Shown: positions 40,045-50,623, counted from the stretch's first letter. The stretch is DNA of 64,000 nucleotides from Symbiodinium kawagutii (GCA_009767595.1 VSDK01001399.1:94212-158211); one strand, 5' to 3'. Translations and numbers: made by a program. Notes: generated from the sequence alone by a model not told the origin.

Positions 40045-40146
40045 AGTATGCACCCGCTTGGCCTCAAGTTTCCGGGCAGGGAAATCCACCACGATTTTTG
40101 GAGCACAACATGGCATGCCAGCCTTAGAGACCAACCCACAAATTAG
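40045..40146 (+). CDS. Candidate exon, unknown protein
   Basis: MHPLGLKFPGREIHHDFWST then TWHASLRDQPTN to TAG. Confidence 0.4.
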   Translation, partial: SMHPLGLKFPGREIHHDFWSTTWHASLRDQPTN

Positions 40147-40254
40147 CCACGACAGGGATGCTACTGTATCAAGATGGTAATATATCAGCTGCTGTTGTTG
40201 TTGACTAATTTCTGTTCGAGGATTGGTTTGCTCTTTTGTTTGCATCATATATTT

Positions 40255-40372
40255 GGGGGTTTCTTGAAATAGGGAACTCCCCAAGTTTTGGTTAATTACT
40301 ATAAACATCTATAAACAATTAAGAATGGATGATAACTGGGGGTACCCCTATGGCTTGAGGAACACCCATTTA
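40255..40372 (+). mobile_element. Family B element
   Basis: GGGGGTTTCTTGAAATAGGG to CCTATGGCTTGAGGAACACCC. Confidence 0.8.
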
Positions 40373-40862
40373 CGATGATATGATTAGATGATTGAATCAA
40401 CAAGGGATGCTAATTCAACTGGTCAGTAGGAATCATTACTGCTACTGACTAAAAGGATTTCAATGATCAATGATTTTGAGATACCATCCCTGACCTGCTT
40501 GGGCCATGCTCGGACCGGCAACATGGGACCAGTAGAATCTGTGGTCGATCACTACAAGGTGGGCCGCCTCACTTTTAAGTTGGTCAAGATGGTCAAGATT
40601 CGTCATTTGACTGGGTTACCCAAAGTTGACTGGTAACCCAATTACAGTACTTACAATTGCTTTTAAGTTGGTGGTGGTAGCATTATCATTGGTTGACTGA
40701 TTGTAGTTCTAAGTTGGTCAGCCACAAATAAAAAACCAACCCGTGAAACACCTTCAATTTGGAATCAATAGTTAAATATTGATATATATATATATATTGA
40801 TACTATGGATATTTGGAATCAATAGAAGCTGGTTAACTTCCAATAGTATCAATCGTTATGTT

Positions 40863-40978
40863 CACCAGCCGCAGCCGGGGGCCACCACACCAAGCCACCA
40901 AGCACAGCTGCTGAATTCTCGAGGTAGAGAAGCTGTTCAACGGGCTCGGGGGCTCTCCATGACAGAGATGGCGAGCTG
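40863..40978 (+). CDS. Exon ending in an A-derived MASW end
   Basis: HQPQPGATTPSHQAQLLNSR then GREAVQRARGLSMTEMASW. The last codons match the A left terminus (ATGGCGAGCTGG), but the donor is altered to CTG|GTGAAG. Confidence 0.5.
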
Positions 40979-41335
40979 GTGAAGCCTAGCTGGTTAAGCT
41001 GGTTAATAATAGGGGATAACAACTAGCAACTATAGGGATATACCAGCTATGTATGGATATGGGTCAAGCAGTTAACCAACTAAGCAATGGTTAATGGTTG
41101 ATGATAGGGGATAATAAGCAACAATACAAGGCGATGTACCAATTACATATGGCCAGCTGGGTCAATATTAGCTAAACAACAATGGGGGATAAAACCCAAC
41201 AAGAATCGACCTTTTTTGGTTGACCTTTTTTGGCTGTGGGTCAACATTAACAAACCAATAATTGGTGGATGACAACCAACAATGATAGGGAAAACAATGA
41301 TTAATGATGGGGGACCAGGGGTACAGGGTGAGGGT
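40979..41335 (+). mobile_element. Cluster of three family A-derived copies
   Basis: ATGGATATGGGTCAAGCAG near 41055, GGCCAGCTGGGTCAATATTAG near 41152 and GGCTGTGGGTCAACATTAAC near 41230 are three left ends; only the last has the full body. Confidence 0.65.
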
Positions 41336-41372
41336 GGATTTTTCGTTGCTATGTTTGATCACCAGAGGGTAT
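41336..41372. mobile_element. Family D remnant
   Basis: GGATTTTTCGTTGCTATGTTT then GATCACCAGAGGGTA matches one D end. Confidence 0.6.
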
Positions 41373-41480
41373 TACCAGCAATCGTGGAGGTGAAGATGTT
41401 GACACGGGTGTGTAACCAACCCAGATAACTATGGCATCGCTGGATGGTTGAGTGTTCACCATATAGCACATGTTATTTAT

Positions 41481-41583
41481 GTGGGTGTTTCTCAACATAA
41501 ATGACCCCCAAAGATTCCATATTCACCCCCTTTTATTTTAGTAAGCCAACCATTTTGGGGTTCCCTATTGAGAAAGCATCACA
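41481..41583 (+). mobile_element. Family B element
   Basis: GGGTGTTTCTCAACATAAATG to CCCTATTGAGAAAGCATC. Confidence 0.75.
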
Positions 41584-41727
41584 TGGCTGTCAGTGAAAAC
41601 CATGCAAGTATAAGAGGTAGGTCACCATCCCTGACGGGGTGTCTAATGTGGCAATTTTTGAGGGATGTGAACAGAAGAGGTACCAGGATGTACCAGGTTT
41701 TGATCCATGATCCATGGCCATATCTAC

Positions 41728-41855
41728 ATGGCTGTGGGTCAATATCAACCATTCATAGTAGTAGATAGTAACCAACAATAATAGTAGGAAAACTTGCTGG
41801 TTACTGATAGGGGAACCAGGGGGACTAGCGGGGTGAAGTGACCCACAGCCACATA
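41728..41855 (+). mobile_element. Family A element
   Basis: ATGGCTGTGGGTCAATATCAA to GAAGTGACCCACAGCCACAT; flanking ACAT on both sides. Confidence 0.85.
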
Positions 41856-42029
41856 CAGCCATGTGGATAGATAGACAGCTGCAGTTCGATAGACAGCCCG
41901 ATAGATATACATCCCTTATCCGCATCGGGGGATGTCGTTCTTGGAGAGGTTTGCCCGCTGGGAATGGTCGGATTTCGACAAGTCGTTTGACTCCGCACGA
42001 TTAGCCAAGAAATGTTAATGGTTAATCAT

Positions 42030-42092
42030 CAACCATAACCATAACAATAACCATAACCATAACAATAACCATAACCGTAACCAACTATCATA
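42030..42092 (+). repeat. AACCAT/AACAAT hexamer repeat
   Basis: About ten units of AACCATA and AACAATA. Confidence 0.85.
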
Positions 42093-42229
42093 ACCAACGA
42101 TCAACTATAATCAAGATGAGTATTCATAGTTGGTTATGGTAGTTGGTTAGCAATCATATTGAACAATAGTTGGGCCATCATGATAACAGCCAGTACTGAG
42201 GATAACGATCACCATGGTTGGTAGGATAG

Positions 42230-42421
42230 TTGTCACCATCTGCCGCCCACTATCTGATTGCCGCAGCACTCGTGGCTGAGAACAGGAAGAAAAACCGGAG
42301 TCGCGCCCAAGAATCGGTGGTAACCGGAAATGATTTCCTGTTGGCTAGCTTCGATCCTCAGCTTTATGTTTATAGTGTATATGAATATGGAGTGTGTACA
42401 TATTTGATATATTATATGTAG
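42230..42421 (+). CDS. Candidate exon, unknown protein
   Basis: SAAHYLIAAALVAENRKKNR, SRAQESVVTGNDFLLASFDP. Real coding likely ends near 42370 where the DNA becomes AT-rich; GAATCG|GTGGTAA is an alternative donor. Confidence 0.5.
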   Translation: MSPSAAHYLIAAALVAENRKKNRSRAQESVVTGNDFLLASFDPQLYVYSVYEYGVCTYLIYYM

Positions 42422-42758
42422 TGTGTATGTGCTTACTTGTGTTGTTGTATATGCATAGTATAGATGTATCTATATATGCTTACATGTGCGCGTATATCAA
42501 AGATATTTGTAGATTGCAAATGAAGGATTATAAGCGTATCGGTGTATCAAAACTCCACTGCAGGAACAACTGGCGACTGATGATGAAAGTACGTGACAAT
42601 GCGCGATCCCAATGACCAACACACATGATTGCCAAAGATGGTTCTACATTGGGTTTGTTGGGGATGATCACCATTCCCTATAGGACCTAGAGGAATGCTG
42701 ATCTACCAGGAGTGAACCACTTCTGGCGTGGCTGTTTGCCACAATCTGTTGTTTTTGT

Positions 42759-42965
42759 GTGGTCCAGGGTCCCTGGATAGGGGTTTCTAGGAGCATAAAA
42801 TCCCAAGAACTGCCGAAGTATGGTGCCTTTCACAGTCAACATCCCAAGCACGGCGCCCAAAAAAGCGCCCTGCCATTGAGGTCCGAACTTCCTTCAAACC
42901 GGCCTCTTTTGGAATGCATCAGGCAGATGCAGGGTGCTGACTATGACTTTGCTGGTTGGTTTTAA
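42759..42965 (+). CDS. Candidate exon, unknown protein
   Basis: HSQHPKHGAQKSALPLRSEL then PSNRPLLECIRQMQGADYDF to TAA. Confidence 0.4.
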   Translation: MVQGPWIGVSRSIKSQELPKYGAFHSQHPKHGAQKSALPLRSELPSNRPLLECIRQMQGADYDFAGWF

Positions 42966-43066
42966 TCACCAACAAACAACAAATTGGGATACAACCAGCA
43001 GAACTACAACTCAGGGTGTCTCAGCTATGAGCAGATACCTGCTAAGCAGTATGATCCACTAAGTAG

Positions 43067-43204
43067 AGGTTTGGTTCGAATTCTGTTTCGGTCTTGATTC
43101 GAGCTGAAACAGTGGTAGCACAGCGCGATGATTTTGACTCAGCGGCGAATGCGTGGCATTTGCAGGACGTTTGGGCCCGAAAGAAATGCATTTTGCCGCC
43201 ATGA
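43067..43204 (+). CDS. Candidate exon, unknown protein
   Basis: After CTAAGTAG: SVSVLIRAETVVAQRDDFDS then AANAWHLQDVWARKKCILPP to TGA. Helical, charged, GC-ending codons. The antisense 87-codon frame is Cys/Ser-biased and less likely. Confidence 0.5.
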   Translation, partial: RFGSNSVSVLIRAETVVAQRDDFDSAANAWHLQDVWARKKCILPP

Positions 43205-43617
43205 GCGGCCAAATCACAAGGATGGCACTGAAAGGAGCAACACAAATAGCTGTTGAGCCAAAGTGAGATCATACAGTTGGATCGAGAAATGGAATTATTT
43301 TCCATATTGTGGACACTCCCTGCACAATTGAAACAGTAAAGTGTGACAACATGGGAGTGGTTGCCATCCTCAACATACTAAGTCTGTGCCATCCTTGTGA
43401 CACCGGTCCGTGCTCGCCCCACCCTCCGTGCAACTTCCAGTTTGTCTTTGGGCTAGCAGAATTCCTGATGCGATGCGTCAAATGATAGAATACACAAGGA
43501 TTCCCCAAGAACTGAAATATCTCCAATTCTAATGTTTTGTCACTTGACAGTTCTAATTCACCAAGCAGTAAACACTAAAGTAATCCCGTTAATGTTTTAT
43601 CTCTAATTCTAAGCGCG

Positions 43618-43704
43618 GGGAAGCAGCGTGGTTTTATTCTTGGGCTTGGCACCAGTTGGGGCTCTAAGCGAAAGGTAGCCAGTTCTCACGTGGTGCGAAG
43701 TTGA
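43618..43704 (+). CDS. Short candidate exon
   Basis: GKQRGFILGLGTSWGSKRK then a donor-like AAG|GTAGCC. Confidence 0.35.
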   Translation, partial: GKQRGFILGLGTSWGSKRKVASSHVVRS

Positions 43705-43732
43705 AGGTTTCTGCGAGCCATTGATATCAATT

Positions 43733-43935
43733 GAGGGTTTCTCAAAATACGGAACCATCAAAAATGGTTAGTTTATTTCTGTAAATGACTGTTATAGGAT
43801 GATTTGGGGGACATTATTTTGAGAAAGCATATCTTAACTTATGGGTGTTTCTTAAGTCCGTTGGGATTATGGATGGTCTATCCTTGAAAGTGATTAAAAT
43901 TGGATGATTTTAAGGGGTACCAACGTTCTAGCACA
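43733..43935 (+). mobile_element. Two family B elements, second degenerate
   Basis: First 43733-43831 (GGTTTCTCAAAATACGG to ATTTTGAGAAAGC); second 43844-43935 keeps GGGTGTTTCTTAAG and GGATGATTTTAAGGGGTACC. Confidence 0.7.
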
Positions 43936-44329
43936 CCACAATATCATGTCAGAACTATACTACACTTATATCTATACCATTGGCCTGGTACTTACCCCGC
44001 GGTCATAAGCTAAGTTAACAATCCCTGGGGGTCCCACCTTGTACGGTACTGTGCTTGTGAATTCATGGCGGGCGGGTGTGGGGGCGTAGCTGGGGACCTA
44101 TGGCAAGACTAGCAGCGATAGCGGTGAAGTCGTGGCAGAGTTGTTCAACATTTTCAGTCTGAGTTTGTCCATCAAATTGCAGGTGTCCCTATTCATGAAT
44201 CAATCAATTCATTAATTAACTAATTATTTCATTAATGTTTCCCTCTTCATGAATCAATCAATTAATTCTCAATTGATTATTAACTAATCAATCAATTACT
44301 TGGCTAATTATTTCGTCAATGATCAATAC

Positions 44330-44458
44330 GGAAAGGTGGGGAGGTACCACCATGTGGACAAGCCAGAAGAAGGACTGGTGATTCCACGATTGCGCAGCCT
44401 GAAGACAAGAGCTAATTCATCCATTCCCTCTACTGATCCCAATGGAAGCCCTGGATGA
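44330..44458 (+). CDS. Candidate exon, unknown protein
   Basis: RYHHVDKPEEGLVIPRLRSL then KTRANSSIPSTDPNGSPG to TGA. CCCTGGATGAG here and CCCTGGATAAG at 44531 form a direct repeat that may bound a short intron, but phase does not resolve cleanly. Confidence 0.4.
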   Translation, partial: GKVGRYHHVDKPEEGLVIPRLRSLKTRANSSIPSTDPNGSPG

Positions 44459-44540
44459 GAAGATTGACTAGCTCAGAAGATTAATTGGATTATACATAAA
44501 TTGGAAACCATTATCCAAATCTTTTGATACCCTGGATAAG

Positions 44541-44711
44541 CCTGCCTTAGTCATTTGTTTCTTGGTAGGGCCAGGGATGATTGTCACACTGAGGTTTCGT
44601 CGCCATGGCAATGAACAGGACTCCCAAGGACCGATGTTTTTTGGGGTTCCACCATGGGACTATCCCTCAGAACCAGAAAGTGCAGGGACAAATCATGATA
44701 TGGCGAGCTGG
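44541..44711 (+). CDS. Membrane-type exon ending at an A donor
   Basis: ALVICFLVGPGMIVTLRF (membrane helix), then RRHGNEQDSQGPMFFGVPPW, DYPSEPESAGTNHDMASW, ending TGG|GTCAAG in phase 0. The frame is open well upstream. MASW is from the A terminal repeat. Confidence 0.6.
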
Positions 44712-44822
44712 GTCAAGCAGTTAACCAACCAATGATGGGGGATAAGTTCACCAACAAAACTGAAGGGAAAACAATGGTGAATGATGGGGAACCAGGGGTA
44801 CAGGGTTTGACCCACTGCCACA
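44699..44822 (+). mobile_element. Family A element
   Basis: ATATGGCGAGCTGGGTCAAGC to GTTTGACCCACTGCCACAT; abuts a B element. Confidence 0.85.
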
Positions 44823-44939
44823 TGGTGGTTTCTCGAAATAGGGCTACCTCCACATCATCTAGTGTATCTAGTTTGTTAACCATCTAGAACATTAAACCAA
44901 CCACTTTGGGGGTCCCCTATTTTGAGAAACTACCATATG
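44820..44939 (+). mobile_element. Family B element abutting family A
   Basis: CATGGTGGTTTCTCGAAATAG to ATTTTGAGAAACTACCATATG. Confidence 0.85.
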
Positions 44940-45361
44940 GTCATGGCTGAACCATTGGTCAAGCTCCAGTGGACAGGTCATTGTGGATCATTGAGCTTTT
45001 AACATATCTTAAACCTGATCATTGAGTTTTTTCATGTAAAAACTGTAAAAACCCTGATCATTGAACCATTGTTTCGATGATTGATTGCAAGTGGCGAAGC
45101 ATCACGAAGAATGGGGTGAATGGCGAGTGCCCATCCATGCTGCTGGGGCTGAGTTCACCTTGTCGTTGTCACTGAGAGATCCATGTGAGATCCAAGCCAC
45201 CCTTCAAGTCGACGTCAAATTTTGAACACGAGGGGATTGTGTTTTCCCTCGAAATATACCTACTAGATATTCTGTGCTAGTGCTGATTCTCAGATCTCCC
45301 CCGAGTTCTAGATTTGCATCGATTTTCATGGCCTTCATGGCAGCTCTGAGTGAATGATCAG

Positions 45362-45492
45362 TTCTCGCGGGAGGCTTCACCATGTGCTCACAGGAATCGC
45401 GGCCGGGCGCCGACCAACTGCCAGGAGGACATCACAGTTGAAGAAAGAGAGGAATGGTACAGTCGCTGCACGGCCGCAGATGGAATCAGCAG
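45362..45492 (+). CDS. Exon with acceptor and donor, unknown protein
   Basis: TGATCAG precedes it and ATCAGCAG|GTGGTT ends it (phase 2). FSREASPCAHRNRGRAPTNC then QEDITVEEREEWYSRCTAAD. Strong GC-ending codons. Confidence 0.55.
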
Positions 45493-45823
45493 GTGGTTTC
45501 CATGGCCATGGCGAACTGAACTTGGGTGGTTAGTAGGTAGCATGGCCATGGACAACCCCAGTAATTAGTGGAAATTCATAACAGAGAAGTCAGAAGCATT
45601 TGAACCAACGGGTCGAAGCAGGTTTACCTGTGTGATAAGTGATAAGCGTGGACATTACATTGAACCGTTAGGCGCTTTGTCTCATGAATTCGGGCCATGA
45701 CAGGGTTCGAGAACAGCTTCTCAGCCGCTGACATGCCTCCAACCCCTCATTGAATTTCATCATCACAAGTCATAGTCCGATGTTTGTTTCCACAAACATG
45801 GGACTAGGAAACTGCCGAACGCC

Positions 45824-46139
45824 ATGACGACTGAGACCCGGGTGTTCGATGTTTCTGATGAACGCGGGCGCCAGCGCTGTCACGAGCACGTAGTTCTGTA
45901 GCTAAGGACTGGCCTGGGAGAAGGAGCTGGACATGCAGAAGGAGAAGCGCATGCAACGCGAAGCGCCCCTTAGCAGCGATGGCGCCTTAGGGATGGGCCT
46001 TTCTTCTATGGGACCTGGCAATCACTGGGAGAATGTTAGGGAGGTCATAGCAGCGCCCCAAAATGGCTGGGTGAACATCCCATCAAGATACCATCAAAAA
46101 ACCGATGGCCTCCAACCATGTCATGAGCTGCAATCATGA
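45824..46139 (+). CDS. Candidate exon region, two frames in series
   Basis: 45824-45901 reads MTTETRVFDVSDERGRQRCH; 45906-46090 in another frame reads LAWEKELDMQKEKRMQREAP, a charged helix, then SSDGALGMGLSSMGPGNHWE. The gap between frames is too short for a normal intron. Confidence 0.4.
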
Positions 46140-46371
46140 ACCGCACATGCAAGTGTTCCCAAGACCGAATAAGTTACACATGACATGAGTTTTCTAAAGC
46201 ACAGGCAAAGGTCATGAGTCATAACAAAACTTGATGGGTCCTGTTCAAGATTGCAACATCTTTAAGTTTTTTCGACCTTAGCAGTTGAAAGAAGCTACAG
46301 TTTTCTATCTGGGGCTTAGATTCTTGGTGAGACACTTGGACGGTTGAACTGTTTGTTCGGTTCGCTTTGCC

Positions 46372-46512
46372 ATGGCTGCGAGGCTATTTTGGAAGGACCC
46401 AGCTCTCGACGCATTGGATGAATCGGATCGAAAGTGGGAGGTGGTGCAGATGGGCTTCTTAGCTTTGCTTAGATTTGGGGGGGTGGCCAAGGTTATCCGG
46501 AAGTTGGCTTAA
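46372..46512 (+). CDS. 46-codon ORF, possible first exon
   Basis: GCCATGG start; MAARLFWKDPALDALDESDR then KWEVVQMGFLALLRFGGVAK and a basic end to TAA. Helical and coherent. Upstream in-frame sequence is also open to a TGA, so it may be internal. A longer frame follows at 46551. Confidence 0.5.
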   Translation: MAARLFWKDPALDALDESDRKWEVVQMGFLALLRFGGVAKVIRKLA

Positions 46513-46546
46513 AACCATCCTAAGATGATCGCAGTTTTGGATAGTT

Positions 46547-46789
46547 TTGGATGCTTTTGGTCAAGTACTTGAAGTATATCGAATCTGTGGCGACCGGATC
46601 ACTGCCTTTACAGCAAGGGTTGGGTCATTTGTTGGCTCGCCCAGGCTTTCGACAGGTGGCAGACTTTTTGGCAGGCCAGCACCAAGAAAAATGCGGGGCG
46701 TGGCAAACAAAAGGCAGTTGTACAGGTGTGATTTACCGTCAACTAGGAGGGTGATCAATGTATATGGATCTTCCATTAATCATTTGTGA
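46547..46789 (+). CDS. Candidate exon, two overlapping frames
   Basis: One frame (46551-46754) reads LVKYLKYIESVATGSLPLQQ and GFRQVADFLAGQHQEKCGAW; the other (46547-46789) reads VLEVYRICGDRITAFTARVG. The first fits better with the preceding exon. Confidence 0.45.
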   Translation: MDAFGQVLEVYRICGDRITAFTARVGSFVGSPRLSTGGRLFGRPAPRKMRGVANKRQLYRCDLPSTRRVINVYGSSINHL

Positions 46790-47103
46790 TTCATCATAAT
46801 ATACTATACACTGGTTGCGTACCTGTATAGTGCATGGCTGTATGCAAAACCATGATCCACCCAAGCGGAATCCCTGAGAGCATCGAATATCTGCAAGTGT
46901 TGTACAGAGCAGCCATCCAGTGCTGAACCTTCAATTTGGCTTTCAGATTCAAGTTACGAATTCTTGTATGGGAAAAACCTGGTGCGAAATATAGGGAATC
47001 TTTCAGAATGATCCACATTCTAATGGCCATGAGCTGGGTTGTTCCCCATATTCCCTACCAAGCTCTCCGTTTGGCAGCATGTGAACATCCCTGGGTTTCG
47101 CAG

Positions 47104-47282
47104 TTTCGCACCAGCAACGGTGGAGCCCAGCGGCGCGCAGGCATCGCAATGCCCCAGTACTACGAGTACTTCCTGGCCAAAGGCTTCACCTATGGCGCCA
47201 AGCTACGCTGGATGAATCGCAGCTATTTGGTGCCTCAGCCAGGTGAGCTGCTGGGTGAGCCACACGTAGTCCACTTTGGCAG
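47104..47282 (+). CDS. High-quality exon, unknown protein
   Basis: Acceptor GGGTTTCGCAG and donor GGCAG|GTAGAT. FRTSNGGAQRRAGIAMPQYY, EYFLAKGFTYGAKLRWMNRS, YLVPQPGELLGEPHVVHFG. Almost all codons end in G or C. The open frame extends upstream to 46936, so the acceptor could be earlier. I do not recognise the family. Confidence 0.65.
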
Positions 47283-47320
47283 GTAGATGGTTTTGCCTGG
47301 TGGGTTGAGGATCACATTTG

Positions 47321-47428
47321 GGTGTTTCTCAAAATGGGGGTACCCCCCAATCATCCATTAGTAGTCATTTATAGTAATAAACCCAGCATTTTTTGGGTAC
47401 CCCCATTTTGAGAAACACCCATTTGGCT
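47321..47428 (+). mobile_element. Family B element
   Basis: GGGTGTTTCTCAAAATGGGGG to CCCCATTTTGAGAAACACCC, near-perfect inverted ends. It lies in the intron after the exon at 47282. Confidence 0.9.
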
Positions 47429-47430
47429 TA

Positions 47431-47513
47431 TTTTCCCCAACGTAAGTATTAATTAACATTAATGGTTGGTTGACAAGCATATTGTGAAATAGGGGTGGTT
47501 CAACCACCAAGCA
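47431..47513 (+). mobile_element. Family C element, right part
   Basis: GGTTGGTTGACAAGCAT and GGTGGTTCAACCACCAAGCAG. Confidence 0.65.
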
Positions 47514-47872
47514 GTTTACCTATTTTTGGCTTTGGTGACTGATGGTAGTTGATGGTGATTGTCAAGCCAGTTCTGCTCGATTAAGAGAAAACCAAATTGC
47601 TCTCAAGCCATGCGAAGGGCTACATTCCATTCCTTCACGTATTGCAATTAATCACTTGGGAGAGAGTTTTCCCTTTGTGCAGGTCAATTGACCTGAGCTA
47701 TGTGTAACAGCATGGCGCACATGCTCCAATTCTGTTTCATCAGTAGGTGTGTTACATTCACGTTGTTCCTGATAAATACCGAATTGCGTTCTCCTGCGAA
47801 AGGGTGTCACAGAGACACACACACACAAGTATCACACAGCATATACAATTTACTGTAGCATATTCACTGTAG

Positions 47873-48100
47873 CAATTCAGTCGTCGCTGTTGGAATTGTC
47901 CACATCGCGCACGCGCCGAGGAAAAGAAAATGACGTCAATCAGGAATGAAGATGAAAAGGAGACAATTCTGGATGCATGTGCAAATGCCTGAGACTTAAC
48001 AGCTGTTGCTGAAACATTGACACAGTCTGCAACCAAAGCCTTTAGATCGAACTTAGCAGAGGCAGTATATACCAACCACCAACAATGGTTAACTAGCTGA
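47873..48100 (+). CDS. Candidate exon frame with one in-frame TGA
   Basis: RRCWNCPHRARAEEKKMTSI and RNEDEKETILDACANA, TGA at 47990, then DLTAVAETLTQSATKAFRSN and LAEAVYTNHQQW. Both halves are helical and charged. An antisense 161-codon frame (47758-48243) covers the same DNA. Confidence 0.4.
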
Positions 48101-48399
48101 TTAGTGGTTGATAATAGGGGATAATAACCAACTTGTAAGAAATACAGCAAGCAGCAAGCTGACTTCAACTCGCAGTGCAGCAACTCATGCGCTGAGCTGC
48201 GTGCAATTTGACCAACAACGGTCGTTGATTCTGAACTGTTCAACCGCCACTTGAAACAAAAGAGGTGTAATCAACGACCTTTAGGGAATGTGTTCCAACA
48301 AATTCTTCTACCTGGCTTTTGGGATATGACTATAGCGATCTTTACAAGCCGGTAAGCCCTTGAAGTAATCTGTATGAATGACTTCTAAGCTCGGGATAG

Positions 48400-48546
48400 G
48401 CGTTGCTGATGTTTGATGATCCAAGGTCTGCCGGGATGAAGAGGTACGACTCTTTCCATCGAGATATGGAGATCCGGATCAGTTCCTCATGGATTCTCCT
48501 TGGCATTAGAACTCATAGCGACTTGCCAAGATCCCATGGCTCCAAG
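48400..48546 (+). CDS. Exon with acceptor and donor, unknown protein
   Basis: CGGGATAG|G start and AAG|GTAGCA end; 49 codons in phase 0: ALLMFDDPRSAGMKRYDSFH, RDMEIRISSSWILLGIRTHS, DLPRSHGSK. Balanced composition. Confidence 0.6.
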
Positions 48547-48605
48547 GTAGCATGGTCCCTTGACTGATCATGATGTTGAGTTTCAAGGATGCTGCTTGAC
48601 GTTAT

Positions 48606-48622
48606 GATGAAGGTGGTGGTGG

Positions 48623-48685
<63 letters not shown>

Positions 48686-48686
48686 T
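48606..48686 (+). repeat. (GAT)n microsatellite
   Basis: About 25 units with GGT and GTT interruptions. Confidence 0.95.
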
Positions 48687-48800
48687 GGGGATGGGCTCTT
48701 AACAATTGTGAATTGCTTCGATTCATTTTCATGATCACTTTAATTGATGATGGTGTGGATTTTGATAGGATCGCTAACTTTTACCTGTCTTGCTCTGTAG

Positions 48801-48898
48801 AGTGGGTTATGGACAAAGTCATGCAGTGATGACACACTGTGGCTCTTATTACACGGCACAACTTATCACTGCTGGTGTCCCCATGGGTCAAAGCCATG
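48801..48898 (+). CDS. Exon with acceptor and donor
   Basis: TTGCTCTGTAG start and CATG|GTAAAC end. Two frames are open: SGLWTKSCSDDTLWLLLHGT (phase-compatible with the exon at 48400) and VGYGQSHAVMTHCGSYYTAQ. Confidence 0.45.
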
Positions 48899-48953
48899 GT
48901 AAACAACCTTTAAGATGAGCTGCCTGTGGTTTCCCAAGGGCGCACTCTGGTAG

Positions 48954-49502
48954 GACATTACTTTGGGAAGTCAGGTCGTGTGGACACTGGTACTCCCACA
49001 GCGACCCTACTACGCGCAAGGCACCGCTTACAAACCCAAGCGAAGGCATGTTCGTAAAGGTTCATGCGTAAGCTGTGCACATCGCCGAGCTGAGCTGGGC
49101 GCCTGAGGATTGTCGACAAGGCCGCACATGGCTCTCGGAGAAGATGTGTCTCAGCTCAGTGAGTCCAAGCAATTCAGAGGTTGTTGTGATGATCTCTCAG
49201 ACTTCGTAGCTCCAAGAGATTGTCGTTGTGGGTTGGATGATGAATCACCAACAGTCACCATGAATCTTGATGTTTCATGTCATCTTGTGTCTACTGGTCG
49301 TTCCTGTTGGAATTACTTTGCCAAGGTGATTGTTCTTGGCGTTGTGGTTATGTTTCTTGTTGTTTTGGGTCATAGACCTATTCGGATTGATAGCCACTGG
49401 ACACTGCCGCTCTATCACAACACCAGATGTGGTCCAACCCTCTTCATTTTACAGGATTATCGCAGGAGTAACTGCAGGTGTGGTGTGGATTTAGTCTCAT
49501 GA
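48954..49502 (+). CDS. Long frame with one in-frame TGA and a membrane helix
   Basis: Acceptor CACTCTGGTAG. DITLGSQVVWTLVLPQRPYY, KPKRRHVRKGSCVSCAHRRA, TGA at 49104, then MALGEDVSQLSESKQFRGCC, DDLSDFVAPRDCRCGLDDES, VIVLGVVVMFLVVLGH (membrane helix) and further to a TGA at 49500. 182 codons with a single interruption. The part from ATG 49128 could stand alone as an ORF. Confidence 0.55.
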
Positions 49503-49666
49503 TCGAAATCTTTCGCGGCACAAACTGGTTTTGCTCGTTTGCCATGCCGGCTTTTGGACATCATGGGCCCCAAAGTGGGTATGTTGCAATGTATGATGTA
49601 TGGATGGATGCAAATGGTAGGTTACCCATAATCTTCAGCGCACTGTGGTGGTGCATCAAATTCTGA
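49478..49666 (+). CDS. Candidate exon, overlapping the previous frame
   Basis: IFRGTNWFCSFAMPAFGHHG and YVAMYDVWMDANG up to a GTAGGT donor-like site at about 49617. Confidence 0.45.
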   Translation: MWCGFSLMIEIFRGTNWFCSFAMPAFGHHGPQSGYVAMYDVWMDANGRLPIIFSALWWCIKF

Positions 49667-50121
49667 ACGAGAGATTCTGTCGCCACTCCATCGCTCTCAA
49701 AAGCAAACACCCCAAGCTTGGCATACATGGACAGATGCAGATTTGTCAATTTTGCGACATTTTGCGACATAGAATTATGTGCGTATGAAATTGTATATAA
49801 AGATACCATGTGTGCATCGGTGTTACCACTGCAGATTTAGGCCAGGTTGTTGGTTTTGCAGTGGTACGATTCTGATGTTTGATATTTATCTACTGCATCG
49901 AAAGAGCATATTCATGGGCAAAATATGGCAGAACAATGTTTTGAATTATACAAGATTTTACTATCCATAGATTACTTATAATCTTGCATAATGATAGTGA
50001 ATAGATATTATAGTGGATAGTTTATTTCATGAAAATATCTATTCTCCACTATCCCAGTTGAATCGTCACCACCCCATGGAACTCCTCTGGGTATCCCTGG
50101 ACCGCTGGACAGCCAGGACCT

Positions 50122-50280
50122 GTGATGGTTGGTTCGATGACATGTGCTTGTGACTGGGCGGCTCGAGATGCGCCAGCTGGGCGCCGCTGTTGTCAAAACG
50201 CGCGGCACAACCCGGCGATGGTGGCCATCGCTGGGGCATCGACCGTTGCGGTCGAATGTGCAGATTTCATATGGGTCATA
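50122..50280 (+). CDS. Candidate exon ending near a B element
   Basis: WAARDAPAGRRCCQNARHNP then MVAIAGASTVAVECADFIWV, reaching ATATGG|GGGTTTC of a B element. GC-rich. Confidence 0.5.
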
Positions 50281-50386
50281 TGGGGGTTTCTTAAAATAGG
50301 GTACCCCAAAAATGGCTGGTTTATTACTGTAAATGGTTTGAATTGGATGATCTGGGGGTACCCCTATTTTGAGAAACCATCATATG
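50278..50386 (+). mobile_element. Family B element
   Basis: CATATGGGGGTTTCTTAAAAT to TTTTGAGAAACCATCATATG; CATATG on both sides. Confidence 0.9.
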
Positions 50387-50509
50387 GTTTTAATAGGTGT
50401 TTTTTTATGCCATGTATGAATATGGTGGTTTTAATTTGCCATGGTTTCACAAAACATTAGTAAAGTTAACACGATGGTTATTTATGGTGGTTCATAAGGG
50501 TTAATATTA

Positions 50510-50623
50510 TGGCAATGGGTCAATATTAACCAACAATAATGGTGGATAATAACCAACAGTAATAGTGCGAAACAGCCTGGTTAATGACGGGGGAACCAGC
50601 AGTACAAAGTTTTGACCCCACAG
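50510..50623 (+). mobile_element. Family A element supplying an acceptor
   Basis: ATGGCAATGGGTCAATATTAA to TTTTGACCCCACAG. Confidence 0.85.

Noticed and set aside
41590-41925. Antisense 111-codon frame
   Set aside because: It runs through a family A element and its neighbour, and similar frames arise in other A copies.
42394-42615. Open frame after an AT-rich tract
   Set aside because: It is dominated by TATGTGT-type low complexity.
45506-45560. ATGGCGAACTG as another family A left end
   Set aside because: Only the first 11 bases match, and the GTCAA core and the A interior are missing.
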